The notes: generated by a model from the letters alone, not told the origin. A stretch of DNA of 64,000 nucleotides from Streptomyces hayashii (GCF_024539815.1 NZ_JAHHIU010000087.1:38900-102899), one strand, 5' to 3'; positions 8,226 to 17,115 are shown, counted from the first letter of the stretch. Translations and numbers: made by a program.

Positions 8226-11200
8226 TCAGGCGGCTGGTCGGTTCTCGGGGTCCGGGCCGGCCGTCTCGCGGACGACCAGGGCGATCTCCCGCAGCGTCGG
8301 TTCGCGGAGGATGCGCGCGAGCTGGGACATGAACGCCTGCTCCCGGCCGGCGCCGAGGACCTGTCGGCAGACCGTGGCGAGCATCGCGTACAGCGTCAGC
8401 GAGTCGCCGCCGAGACGGTGGAAGTTGTCCCTGGCCGTCAGAGCCGATCGGTCCACCTGAAGCGCCTCGGCCCAGACATCCGCGACGGCAGACTCGACGG
8501 AGTCGAGCGCCGGCTGGGCTGATCCCGGCCCGTCGGCGAAAGCGCCCTCGGGACCGCACGAGGGAAGAGCACGGACATCGACCTTCCCGTTCACCGTGAG
8601 GGGCAGTTCGGCCAGCACCGTGACGGACCAGGGAACGAGGTACTCCGGCAGTCGGGCCGCCGCGAACCGTCTCAGCTGTTCGCCGGTGACGTCGGGGTCT
8701 GCCACCGCGTAGCCGAGCAGTGCCGTGTGTCCGCCGGGCCGCACACCGGGGACGACCACCGCGGTCCGGACACGGGGATGCCGCTCGAACGTGGCGGCGA
8801 CTTCCGCCGGCTCCACCCGGTGGCCCCGGATCTTGACCTGGTGGTCACTGCGTCCCATGAACTCCAGTTCGCCCGTGGGGGTCAGCCGGGCCAGGTCGCC
8901 GCTGCGGTACACCCGGGTGCCGTCGGCCAGGCGGAAGAACTTCTCGCGGGTCAGGTCCGGGCGGCCGAGGTAACCGCGGGCCAACTGGTCGCCGCCCAGG
9001 TGGATCTCGCCGGTCTCCCCGGGGGCGACGAAGCGCCCGCTGGGATCGAGCAGATGGATCGTGGTGTTGTCGGTCGGCCTGCCGATGAACACCGCCGCCC
9101 GGCCGGCGTCACGCTCCTTGTCGAACACGTGCAGGGTGCACTCGACGGTCGTCTCGGTCGGTCCGTACAGGTTGATGATCCGGCACTGCGGTCCGAACAT
9201 CTCCTGGGCCCGCAGCGCCACCGGGACCCGGAGCAGTTCACCGGCGACGACCACGGTGCGGATCCCACTGTCGCGCAGATCCAGGTCCAGGCGGCTGATC
9301 AGGTCCAGGTGGGACGGGGTCCCGGAGAGCATGGTGGCCCCGCTCCCCGTGAGCAGCGCGCGCAGTGACAGGGGGTCGGGTTCCTCCCGCAGCGGCAGTA
9401 CGGCTCCTCCGGCCAGCAACGGCAGGAACACCGAGCGCACGGTCAGGTCGAAGGCCGGCGAGGTGATCAGCGGCAGCCGGATCTCCTGGTCGACGCCGAA
9501 CTCCCGCAACGCCCACGTGAGATAGGTGTGCAGGGCGCGGTGCTCGATCTGCACGCCCTTGGGCTTGCCGGTCGAGCCTGAGGTGTAGATGACGAATGCC
9601 AGGTCGTGGGGGTCCGGCTCCGCGTCGCGATGATCTGTTGCGGTGGGTTCGGCCGTCGGCGAAAGGTCGGACAGGAGCAGCGGTTCGCAGCCGGGCGGGC
9701 ACCACCGGCGCTCGGCGTGGTGCCGCTGGACCAGGCAGTACTTCGCCGACGCGTCGGCGAGCAGTTCCCGCAGCCGGGCGTCTGGGTTGCGGGGATCCAG
9801 CGGCAGGTAGGCCGCGCCGGCCCGCAGCACGCCCCACACGGCGGCCACGAAGTGGGGCGACCGGTCAGCCAGCACGCCGACCACGGATTCCCTCTCCACA
9901 CCGCGCAGCCGCAGCTCGGCCGCAATGGCGTCGGCCCAGCGGCTCAGTTCCGCGTAGGTCAGGTCTCCGTCCGGGCCGCTGACCGCGATCCGGTCGGGGG
10001 TCCGTTCGACCTGCTCACGGAACATCCGCACCACGGATGGACCACCGGTCGACGTGCGGGTCCGGTTGCCGTCCCACTCACGGTGGGCGCGTGGCGCCAA
10101 CGCCTCCTCGATGTCGTCCAGCAGCGCGTCGGCCCGCGCCTTGGTCTCGGGTCCGTCCCACCAGGCCACGGTCACCTCGGTGCGGTTGCCGCAGACGACG
10201 GTGTCGACCTCCGCGGGCGAGGCGATCCCGGGCGAGCCCAGCATGTAGACGGCCTGGGCGTCGAATCCCGGGCACGAGTAGTCGACGCAGGCGACCGTGC
10301 CCAGGTCGGACAGTACGGCGGCGCTGCCGTACAGGCCCGGACCGGTCGCCGCGTCCGCCGCCCGTTCCAGGCCCCGTACCAGCCACTTCGGCAACTTCCG
10401 CAGAGCCGGATCGGTGCGCTGGGCCAGGTCCTGGCGCTCACCGAGCGCGGTGAGCAGCCGTGCCTGCACCTCCTCCCAGGCCTCGCCCTCGTACACGTCG
10501 AGGGGCACGCTCAGCGCCAGATCCGCGGTGGTGCGTGCGCCGGGCACGTGGCGACGACCGTCCACCACGACCGAGAACCGGCTCAGCTGCCGGGCGTCCG
10601 TCCCGGCCGGCGTGTCGTCCCCCGTCCGGACCGTTGCTCCCTGCGGGGCGCCGTGCGATGTTCCCGCGGAGCGCGGGCAGGCGGCGGCCAGCGCGACGGC
10701 CACCCTGGCGGCCATGGCCGGGTGGGCGCCGTCGATCGAGCGTCTTCGGAAGACCGGGACACGCGGCCCTCGTTGCGGCCGGGCGAAGGATTGCGGCCAC
10801 TGCAGCACCGGCTTGCCGGCGAGGGGCGGCAGTCCCTCGCGCAGATCCCGATCCAGCGTCGCGAGCATGTCCTGCGCGTTCATCCGCGACGGCGCTCCCA
10901 CGGGCTGCTCGCCGCGCAGGGCGCGGAACACGTCCTCCGCCCACAGTTGGACGCCGCGGCCGTCCATCACGCCGTGGAAGGCCCGGAACACCAGCGTGGC
11001 CGGGTCGCCCTCGAACAGCACCACCTCGCAGGTGTCGTCGGAGCGGGCCGGCAGCGGGCTGTGCAGCAGCGGCGAGTCAAGCACCGCGTCGGCGGCGGTG
11101 CGCGGCGCCGTCACCACCCTGGGCGGGCGTCCGCTGTCCACCCAGACTTTCTTGAGGCGCCGCAGCCTGCTGCCGGGGCACGCGTCGGCCGCGAGCGCCA

Positions 11201-11351
11201 GCGCCTCGGTCAAGAGCTGCCCGGACAAGCCGCCGAAGCCCTCGACCGCAAGTTGGACCACCGGGTACTCGCCGCGGGGCGAAGCGAGGAACCACCAGTC
11301 CAGCGGGGCGACATCGCGGCTGTAGGAGCGCAATTCGGTCTGTCGGTTCAT
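8226..11351 (-). CDS. Single-module NRPS: condensation-like, adenylation, carrier domain
   Basis: A 1041-residue protein. Residues ~1-420 are a condensation/acyltransferase-like domain with FHGVMDG in place of HHxxxDG: the second His and the Asp are kept, the first His is Phe. The adenylation domain (~440-950) has YTSGSTGKPKGVQ, NLYGPTETT, YRSGDLARL, KIRGHRVEPAEV and the Lys-containing LTVNGKVDVR. The binding-pocket region starts SPAFDLTVRS with the usual Asp. A carrier domain follows with LGGDSL, whose Ser takes phosphopantetheine. There is no thioesterase, reductase or epimerase. The ATG at 11351 is preferred over upstream in-frame options because the conserved domain begins there. No tailoring, MbtH or transport genes are adjacent, so the product is unknown; it may load an amino acid for another enzyme. 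Confidence 0.9.
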   Translation of the reverse strand: MNRQTELRSYSRDVAPLDWWFLASPRGEYPVVQLAVEGFGGLSGQLLTEALALAADACPGSRLRRLKKVWVDSGRPPRVVTAPRTAADAVLDSPLLHSPLPARSDDTCEVVLFEGDPATLVFRAFHGVMDGRGVQLWAEDVFRALRGEQPVGAPSRMNAQDMLATLDRDLREGLPPLAGKPVLQWPQSFARPQRGPRVPVFRRRSIDGAHPAMAARVAVALAAACPRSAGTSHGAPQGATVRTGDDTPAGTDARQLSRFSVVVDGRRHVPGARTTADLALSVPLDVYEGEAWEEVQARLLTALGERQDLAQRTDPALRKLPKWLVRGLERAADAATGPGLYGSAAVLSDLGTVACVDYSCPGFDAQAVYMLGSPGIASPAEVDTVVCGNRTEVTVAWWDGPETKARADALLDDIEEALAPRAHREWDGNRTRTSTGGPSVVRMFREQVERTPDRIAVSGPDGDLTYAELSRWADAIAAELRLRGVERESVVGVLADRSPHFVAAVWGVLRAGAAYLPLDPRNPDARLRELLADASAKYCLVQRHHAERRWCPPGCEPLLLSDLSPTAEPTATDHRDAEPDPHDLAFVIYTSGSTGKPKGVQIEHRALHTYLTWALREFGVDQEIRLPLITSPAFDLTVRSVFLPLLAGGAVLPLREEPDPLSLRALLTGSGATMLSGTPSHLDLISRLDLDLRDSGIRTVVVAGELLRVPVALRAQEMFGPQCRIINLYGPTETTVECTLHVFDKERDAGRAAVFIGRPTDNTTIHLLDPSGRFVAPGETGEIHLGGDQLARGYLGRPDLTREKFFRLADGTRVYRSGDLARLTPTGELEFMGRSDHQVKIRGHRVEPAEVAATFERHPRVRTAVVVPGVRPGGHTALLGYAVADPDVTGEQLRRFAAARLPEYLVPWSVTVLAELPLTVNGKVDVRALPSCGPEGAFADGPGSAQPALDSVESAVADVWAEALQVDRSALTARDNFHRLGGDSLTLYAMLATVCRQVLGAGREQAFMSQLARILREPTLREIALVVRETAGPDPENRPAA

Positions 11352-11659
11352 CAGTTTCCCTCGTACGCACAGTGACCGATCGCAGAACACGATCCGGCCG
11401 GGATCCCGGCCGGGCGGCTCATGAAGAAGTTGTGAGGAACCATAGGAACGCAGAGAACAGGCCAATACCCCGACCGGCCCCCTATCGCCCCAGTGTGTGG
11501 GCGCCTGCGCGCCAGGGCCGGGCCTGTCCTCGCGCGCTCACGACTCCCGTCGCGGATCCTCGTGCCACCGCGGGATCGGCCGCTGCGCTGCGGTCTTCGC
11601 CGGTCGGCGCGGCAGGCGACGGCCGGATCCGGCCGGGGCCGGCCGGCCCCGGTCGCGGA

Positions 11660-11812
11660 GATCGCGGCGGGGGAGCGCCGATGCAGTGGGACGCGGAAGC
11701 GCCGTGGTCATGCCTTGGTTTCTCGCCATCGGGTGGAGGCGACCGGGACGTGACGTGCCCGGGTCGGCCTCACAGGCAGGCGTGCAGCGCGCGGCCGAGC
11801 GCGTTGGTCCGG
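11660..11812 (-). pseudogene. Remnant of a serine-hydrolase/CocE-hydrolase gene junction
   Basis: Read on the minus strand this segment matches 28061-28200 (plus) almost base for base. It has the end of a serine hydrolase (NAL-x-RALHACL and a TGA), the same spacer, then the start of the CocE-type hydrolase (MARNQGMTTALPRPTASALP here, against MAGYQGMTTTLLRSTALALP in the intact copy). Differences are scattered substitutions and small indels. Beyond both ends the match stops, so only the gene junction of a former second copy survives. It is not expected to be expressed. Confidence 0.8.
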
Positions 11813-12230
11813 CAGCCTGCGCCTGCCGGCCTCGCGGTCCCACACCTCCGCGGCGGCCGCCGTGTCGGGGCCGTCCCTCCACAGCCGGGCCGGGTCCCGG
11901 GACAGCAGGGGGCTGCGACGACGGCCGGCAGGACCGAGGAGTCGGTCCTGTGCAGTACGTCCTCGGCCAGGGCGGCGTCACCCACTTCACGCCGAGCACG
12001 GTCCGTGCCTCGGCCGTCAGTAAGGGCCGGTCGCCGCTGTCCACTTGCGGCAGGTCCGCCACGACCAGTCGGGCCATGGTCGAGGTGACCCCGGTCAGCC
12101 GGGCGAATTCCGGTAGCGGGTGTCGTCGTCGAGGGTCGTCAGGCACTCGACGTGCACGTCGTGCGTGCCCCGGTCCACGACGGCCGGCTCGGACGACGTG
12201 GCCGTGCCCGGTTCGCAACCAGGGATAACG
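11813..12230 (-). pseudogene. Unassigned gene debris, possibly one regulator-like fragment
   Basis: The minus strand carries protein-like stretches broken across frames. One is VHVECLTTLDDDTRY followed, after a frame change, by ARLTGVTSTMARLVVADL. This resembles the C-terminal ligand-binding part of an AsnC/Lrp-type regulator, but the match is weak. Another is LWRDGPDTAAAAEVWDREAG, which I cannot place. No frame has a start, ribosome site and intact product. I interpret the stretch as decayed genes next to the hydrolase remnant. Confidence 0.45.
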
Positions 12231-12435
12231 GCAATCGCTCGGTCCCCGACACGTCCCGGCGCCGGCGCCGGCCCCGTTCGGGTTGTCCGACCTGCCCGAC
12301 CTGCCCGACCCGACCTGCCCGACGATCCTGTCGATCCTCAGCAGTCGGCAGAGATGATCGAGGGGCGCTTCGACGTCGTTCCCGCCCGCGGCGGAGTGCG
12401 CGACGAGATCCGATTCACCGGTCGCCGGCAGAACC
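12231..12435. other. Non-coding stretch with short GACCTGCCC-type repeats
   Basis: No credible gene. Positions ~12288-12320 contain four close copies of a CGACCTGCC-like unit, one of them shortened. The rest lies behind the 3' end of the thioesterase gene. Confidence 0.4.
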
Positions 12436-12945
12436 TCACCTTTGAGGCGGATGAGGCGGAGGAACCGGGAAGAGCAGGCAACTGCTGGTGGCGTGGGCGA
12501 GCAGACGGTCCTTCGCGTCGACCAACTGTGCTTGTGCGAGGGCGGTTTGGCGGCCCTTGTTGACGACCGTTCCGACGGCGCGCACCGTGCCCGTCTCCGC
12601 GGTGATCCGCCGCAGGAACTTCACCGTCAGGTCGAGTGAGGTGTACGCCATGCCTTGCGGGAGGGTGGTCTGGACGGCGCATCCGGCAGCGGAGTCCAGC
12701 AGGGTGGCGAAGACTCCGCCGTGCACGCTGCCGATCGGGTTGTAGTGCTCCTCGCCCGGCGTCAGGGAGAAGACGACCCTGCCGGGCTCCACCTCGTCCA
12801 GACGGAAGTCGATGGCGGAGCCGATGGGCGCCCCCGGCAGTCGCCCCGCCTGCAACTCGCGCAGGAAGTCGATGCCGGCCATGCGTCCGGCGGCCTCCGC
12901 TGAGACCGCGGGATCCTCCCACTGGTACGTACGTGTTCGTCCCAC
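12436..12945 (-). CDS. PaaI-type hotdog thioesterase
   Basis: A 169-residue single hotdog domain with the family signature HYNPIGSVHGGVFATLLDSAAGCAV. It includes the Asn/Gly-rich turn and the HGG-x-D/E-type catalytic region, followed by YTSLDLTVKFLRRI and a final strand ending LLAHATSSCLLFP. Such enzymes hydrolyse acyl- or aryl-CoA thioesters, often to rescue CoA in aromatic or acyl-CoA breakdown. It lies head to head with an HxlR regulator 62 bp away, with two palindromes between, so the regulator probably controls it. It sits between decayed genes for acyl-CoA and hydrolase functions, yet its own frame is intact. Confidence 0.87.
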   Translation of the reverse strand: MGRTRTYQWEDPAVSAEAAGRMAGIDFLRELQAGRLPGAPIGSAIDFRLDEVEPGRVVFSLTPGEEHYNPIGSVHGGVFATLLDSAAGCAVQTTLPQGMAYTSLDLTVKFLRRITAETGTVRAVGTVVNKGRQTALAQAQLVDAKDRLLAHATSSCLLFPVPPPHPPQR

Positions 12946-12959
12946 GACCGAGCGCCCTC

Positions 12960-12988
12960 CATCTGGCTTTTGCAGATGAAGCTAGCTT
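12960..12988. promoter_or_regulatory. Two palindromes between thioesterase and HxlR gene
   Basis: CATCTG at 12960-12965 and CAGATG at 12973-12978 form an inverted repeat with a 7-base spacer. Immediately next to it, AAGCTAGCTT at 12979-12988 is a perfect 10-bp palindrome. Both lie in the short, relatively AT-rich gap between the divergent starts, as expected for HxlR binding sites. Which of the two is bound is not shown by the sequence. Confidence 0.55.
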
Positions 12989-13007
12989 CTCGCTCACCTG
13001 ACTGTCA

Positions 13008-13505
13008 ATGACGAAGTCAGAGGCCTACGATGGCTGGATGGAGTGGCTTGAGGCGAACACGGACAACTGCCCCGTCCAGCGAACACTCGACGTGGTCGGA
13101 GAGAAATGGACGTTGCTGATCCTGCGGGACGCCGTCAACGGAGTCCGCCGCTTCGACGACTTCCACCGCCACATCGGCCTGTCGGAGGCCGTCCTCAGCG
13201 ACCGCCTGAGGAAGCTGATCGCGGCCGGCATCCTGAAGACCGTCCCCTACCGGGAGCCGGGCAGCCGCTCCCGAAACGAGTACCGCCTGACCCGCAAGGG
13301 CTGGGACCTGTGGCCCGTCCTGATGGCGCTCAGGCAGTGGGGTGAGGCGTACGCCCTCGGCTCCGAGAGCCCTGTGCTGGACCTTCGCCACACCGACTGC
13401 GACGCTCCGGTCCGCGTCGTCGTCGAGTGCTCCGAGGGGCACTCCACCCTGGCTCCTGGGCAGGTCACCGCCCGACTGGGACCCGGTGCACGGCTTCGGT
13501 CCTGA
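13008..13505 (+). CDS. HxlR-family transcriptional regulator
   Basis: A 165-residue winged-helix protein. The motif NCPVQRTLDVVGEKWTLLILRDAVNGVRRFDDFHRHIGLSEAVLSDRLRKL is the HxlR domain; CP at the start of helix 1 is the position of the redox- or ligand-sensing Cys in several members. The wing has GSRSRNEYRLTRKG. The C-terminal ~45 residues are an extension with a second Cys-containing stretch (LRHTDCDAPVRVVVECSEGH), as in two-part HxlR proteins. The ATG at 13008 lies 62 bp from the divergent thioesterase, its probable target along with itself. Confidence 0.92.
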   Translation: MTKSEAYDGWMEWLEANTDNCPVQRTLDVVGEKWTLLILRDAVNGVRRFDDFHRHIGLSEAVLSDRLRKLIAAGILKTVPYREPGSRSRNEYRLTRKGWDLWPVLMALRQWGEAYALGSESPVLDLRHTDCDAPVRVVVECSEGHSTLAPGQVTARLGPGARLRS

Positions 13506-13527
13506 CCCGGCGCTCGGCGGCGACACG

Positions 13528-13824
13528 TCAGAACCGGCCCGCGTCGGGGGTGGCCACGGGCTTGCCCTCGTGCACGACGGTCCTCGCGACGCCGGTCCGC
13601 AGGGGCGCGTGGACCAGGTGAGAGCGCGGCCCGACGGCCCAGCAGGCGAACATCGTCCCGCCGGAGCCGATGTCGTGGACGGCTCCCGTCAACCAGAGCG
13701 GGTCCCTCGCGGCCACCGGCACACAGGTGACCGAGGCGTGGCGGCGACCAGGTCGCCCAGGCAAGATCGTCCGGCCCCGACTCGGCTGACCCCTGCGGAC
13801 CCAGGACGGTGGCCCGGGCGAGTT
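13528..13824 (-). pseudogene. C-terminal protein fragment, possibly amidohydrolase-like
   Basis: Downstream of the broken acyl-CoA dehydrogenase the minus frame reads a stretch ending VARTVVHEGKPVATPDAGRF and a stop. The last part has the look of an amidohydrolase C-terminal strand, where V-x-T-V-V-x-x-G-x-x-V is common. There is no N-terminal domain and no start. It may be the end of a different gene joined to the dehydrogenase remnant by deletion. The identification is weak. Confidence 0.3.
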
Positions 13825-14433
13825 CACGGCGGTCTCCATGTCGGCCAGCAGAAACGCGACGCCCTGGTGACCGGCGATCGGCTCTGTCCGAAGGTCTCCC
13901 GCTGTTGCGCGTACGCGAGCGCGTCGTCGAGGGCGCCCTGCGCGAGGCCTACGGCGACGGCTGCGATGCCTAGCCGGCCCGCGTCCAGCCCGGCGAGGGC
14001 GATCGGCAGGCCCTGTCCCTCCTCGGAGCCGACGTGCGGCTCCGACAGGCAGTAGGCGCCGAGCAGTTCACCGCCGAGCATGCCGGGCAGCCGGTTCCGG
14101 CGCTGTTCGTCGGCGCCGTACCCGGCCAGGGCGAAGCTGGACGGGGTGTGCACGCTCAGTCCGACTCCCACGCTCGCCCAGCGGGCCGAGATCTCCTCGA
14201 CGACCTGGAGGTAGACCTCGTAGGGCGGACCGTCGCCCCCTTACTCCTCGGGGTAGGGAAGTCTGAGGAGTACGAGGGCGGCCGAGTGTGCTGAAGACGT
14301 CGCGCGGGAAGCGCTCGGCGGCCTCGTCGGCGGCGGCCCGGGGGGCGAGGGCACCCTCGACGATCTCCCGGGTCAGGTCGAGCAGTTCGGCCGCCTCCTC
14401 GCTGGGCAGCAGGCAGGACACGTGCGCCGTCAT
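13825..14433 (-). pseudogene. Broken acyl-CoA dehydrogenase
   Basis: It starts with an ATG at 14433-14431 that overlaps the stop of the acyl-CoA synthetase gene (ATGA), so it was once translationally coupled to it. The first ~50 residues (SEEAAELLDLTREIVEGALAPRAAA...FPRDVFSTLGR) are intact. Then the frame shifts near 14270-14290, and the conserved PEEYGG motif has become PEE-stop-GG (TAA at 14241-14243). ASVGVGLSVHTP and LGAYCLSEPHVGS follow, but SEPHVGS is joined directly to EEGQGLPIALAGLDAGRLG, missing about 70 residues of the central beta domain. After ETFGQ there is another shift, with IAGHQGVAFLLADMETA read in the next frame. The C-terminal helices are gone. At least four lesions; non-functional. 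Confidence 0.88.
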
Positions 14434-16145
14434 GAGTTCGTCTCGCGAGTCGGATCGGTCGGCGGTCGGCCGGTTGTCTGCGCGCGCTGTCGGCGCAGCA
14501 GGAAGCGCTGGATCTTCCCGCTGGGTGTCTTGGGCAGTCGGTCGGTGAAGTGCACCGCTCGCGGGTAGGCGTGGGCGGCGAACTTCCGCTTGACGAGTTG
14601 CTGGAGTTCCGTCACCAGTTCCTCGCCGGGCGGTGTTCCGGGACGCAGCACGACGTACGCCTCCAGCACCTCGCCGCGCAGGGTGTCGGGGACGCCGATG
14701 ACGGCTGCTTCCAGCACCCGTTCGTGCTGCACGAGCACGCTTTCGACATCGAAAGGGCCGATGCGGTATCCGGCCATGATGATCACGTCGTCGTCGCGGG
14801 AGGAGAAGAAGAAGCAGCCGTTGTGGTCCCTGGAGCCGGCGTCGCCCGTGAGGCACCAGCGGCCGTCGGCGGTGAAACGCTCTGCGGTCTTCTCCGGGGC
14901 GTCCAGATACCCGGTGAACCACAGCAGCGGGCTGTCCGGCACGCTGAGGGCCACTCGGCCGAGGGTGCCGGGTGGGGCGGGTTCGTCCCGCTCCTCGTAC
15001 AGCACCTCGGCCGACCAGCCGGGCAGCGGTCGGCCCATCGAGCCGGGCGGCACCGGTGTCCGGACGGCGTCGGCCCAGGCCGCGGCGACGACCATGCCGT
15101 GCTCGGTCTGCCCGTAGTGATCCCGCACTGCCACGCCCAGGGCCTTCTCCGACCACTCGACGACCTCCGGGGTGAGCGGCTCGCCGGCGGAGGAGGCCCG
15201 CCGCAGGCGTACCCCCTCGGGGACCGGGTCCGTCGCGGCGCGCAGGCTGCGGTAGACCGTCGGCGCGGCCGCGAAGTTGGTGACACCGAAAACCGCCATG
15301 ACCTGCCAGGTCAGGGCCGGGCTGAAGCCGGCGTGCAGCAGCAGGCTGCGGCGTCCGGCCGCCAGCGGGCCGAGTATCGCGTAGTAGAGGCCGTACGCCC
15401 ATCCGGGGTCGGCGGCGTTCCAGAACACGTCGTTCTCGCGGACGTCGAGGCCGAACTCCAGATAGGCCTGAAACGAGGCCAGGGCCTTGACAGGCACCAG
15501 GACGCCTTTGGGGGCGCCGGTGGTGCCCGAGGTGAACAGCAGGACCAGCGGGGCGTCCGCGCCCGTCGAGGCCGGGCGGCCCTGCGGTTCATCACCGGAG
15601 TATCGGGAGAGCAGTTCACCGAACGACAGCTCCGCGCCCTCGGGGGCTCCGCCCGCGACCACAGACAGCCAGGGCTGGTCGGCGGGCATGTCCTCCCCGG
15701 GCGCGAGTTTGCCCCGCTGGTCCGCGTCGACCACGACGGCCTTCGCTCCGCTCGCGCCGAGCCGCAGGGCCACCGCGGACGGCGCGAAGGCGGTGAACAG
15801 CGGTACGTGCACGGCCCCGCGGCGCCAGATGCCCAGCAGGGCCACGACCAGATCGGCAGACTTGCCCATCAGGGTGGCGACCGCGTCGCCGCGCTCGACG
15901 CCCAGGTCGGCGAGGGCGGCGGCGAACCTGGCAGAGTCGCGGCGCAGCGCTCCGTACGTCAGGTCCGTGGCTGTCAGGTCCTTCTCGACGACCGTGAAGG
16001 CCACGGAGTCCGCGGGATGCCGGTCGCAGAGCAGTTCGGCGGCGCAGGCGTCCGGAGCGCCGAAGAGGCCGAGCAACTCCCGCACTCGGTCTTCCGGCGC
16101 TCCGCCGGCGGTCGCGGTCACCACTGGGTCTGGTCCTTCGTTCAT
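14430..16145 (-). CDS. AMP-dependent acyl-CoA synthetase
   Basis: A 571-residue adenylate-forming ligase that activates a carboxylic acid to its CoA thioester through an acyl-AMP. Motifs in order are LLFTSGTTGAPKGVL (ATP loop, ~200), YGQTEHGMV, TGDAGSRDHNG, SSRDDDVIIMAGYRIGPFDVES (hinge) and LPKTPSGKIQR with the catalytic Lys near 540. The shape is that of the acetyl/medium-chain synthetase branch. The start ATG at 16145 has AGGAGA upstream. It overlaps the broken acyl-CoA dehydrogenase at its 3' end and diverges from a GAF-LuxR regulator 112 bp away, so it was the first gene of an acid-degradation operon whose second gene has died. The substrate is unknown. Confidence 0.92.
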   Translation of the reverse strand: MNEGPDPVVTATAGGAPEDRVRELLGLFGAPDACAAELLCDRHPADSVAFTVVEKDLTATDLTYGALRRDSARFAAALADLGVERGDAVATLMGKSADLVVALLGIWRRGAVHVPLFTAFAPSAVALRLGASGAKAVVVDADQRGKLAPGEDMPADQPWLSVVAGGAPEGAELSFGELLSRYSGDEPQGRPASTGADAPLVLLFTSGTTGAPKGVLVPVKALASFQAYLEFGLDVRENDVFWNAADPGWAYGLYYAILGPLAAGRRSLLLHAGFSPALTWQVMAVFGVTNFAAAPTVYRSLRAATDPVPEGVRLRRASSAGEPLTPEVVEWSEKALGVAVRDHYGQTEHGMVVAAAWADAVRTPVPPGSMGRPLPGWSAEVLYEERDEPAPPGTLGRVALSVPDSPLLWFTGYLDAPEKTAERFTADGRWCLTGDAGSRDHNGCFFFSSRDDDVIIMAGYRIGPFDVESVLVQHERVLEAAVIGVPDTLRGEVLEAYVVLRPGTPPGEELVTELQQLVKRKFAAHAYPRAVHFTDRLPKTPSGKIQRFLLRRQRAQTTGRPPTDPTRETNS

Positions 16146-16257
16146 GGCCACGCAGTCTCCTGTCCAATTCCGCCGGTGCTCTATGGCGTGGGTGTTACGG
16201 CGGTTTATGCTCCGCATCACGACGACGGCGCACTACCCCCGGAAAGGGGTACGGGTG

Positions 16258-17115
16258 ATGCACTCCAACCCCGACGCCCTTCTACGTCCCGATGACCGCG
16301 ACGCGATCCGGCAGGCGCTCCGCCAGGTCCACGACCGCTCCGACATTCCCGTCCTGTTCGGCGGGCAGGTGGAGAACAGGCTGCTGAGCCTGTCGCAGTT
16401 CATCGGTGTGCGTACGGCCGGTCTGCGCGGCCTCAGCGTGCGCGCCGAGGCCGGACTGGGCGGCCGGGTCCTCATCACGGGGCAGCCGGCCAAGGTGACC
16501 GACTACAGGTCGGCCCGCTCGATCACGCACGACTACGACCGGCCCGTGCTGACGGAGGGGATCCGCTCCCTCCTCGCCGTGCCCGTCGTGGTGTCCGGCG
16601 CGGTGCGCGCGGTGCTCTACGGGGCCAGTCGCGGCCCAGCCCCGCTCGGAGACCGGGCGATCGACGCGGTCGCCGACGCCTCCCGGCGACTGGCCGGCGA
16701 GCTGCACATCCGTGACGAGGTCGACCACCGCCTGCGCCTGCTGCACGCCGCGCAGGGCAACGCCATCGACGGGCACCGGGGCCTGCCAATGGACGAACTA
16801 CGTCAGGTGCATGCAGAGATGCGGCGCCTGGCCCAGCAGGTGCCCGACGAGGACCTGCGCGGACGGCTGCTCGACATGGCCGGAAGACTGGCAGGGCCGT
16901 CCACCGCGCCCTCCCCGGGCCCGCGGCTGGCGCCCCGGGAACTCGATGTCCTGGTGCAGGTGGCGCTGGGCTGCAACAACGCCGAAACCGGGCGCAGGCT
17001 TTCGCTGCTGCCCGAAACCGTCAAGTCGTATCTGCGCAGCGCGATGCGCAAGCTGGGAGCCAGCACCCGCTTCGAGGCAGTGGTCGCCGCACGCCGACAG
17101 GGTCTGATGCCTTAG
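16258..17115 (+). CDS. GAF-LuxR transcriptional regulator
   Basis: A 285-residue regulator. Residues ~20-150 are a GAF-like sensor domain (GGRVLITGQPAKVTDYRSA, IRSLLAVPVVVSGAVRAVLYGA). The C-terminus is a LuxR-type helix-turn-helix, LAPRELDVLVQVALGCNNAETGRRLSLLPETVKSYLRSAMRKLGA. No receiver domain is present, so it probably senses a small molecule. The ATG at 16258 follows GGAAAGGGG. It is divergent to the acyl-CoA synthetase and is the obvious candidate to control it. Confidence 0.88.
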   Translation: MHSNPDALLRPDDRDAIRQALRQVHDRSDIPVLFGGQVENRLLSLSQFIGVRTAGLRGLSVRAEAGLGGRVLITGQPAKVTDYRSARSITHDYDRPVLTEGIRSLLAVPVVVSGAVRAVLYGASRGPAPLGDRAIDAVADASRRLAGELHIRDEVDHRLRLLHAAQGNAIDGHRGLPMDELRQVHAEMRRLAQQVPDEDLRGRLLDMAGRLAGPSTAPSPGPRLAPRELDVLVQVALGCNNAETGRRLSLLPETVKSYLRSAMRKLGASTRFEAVVAARRQGLMP

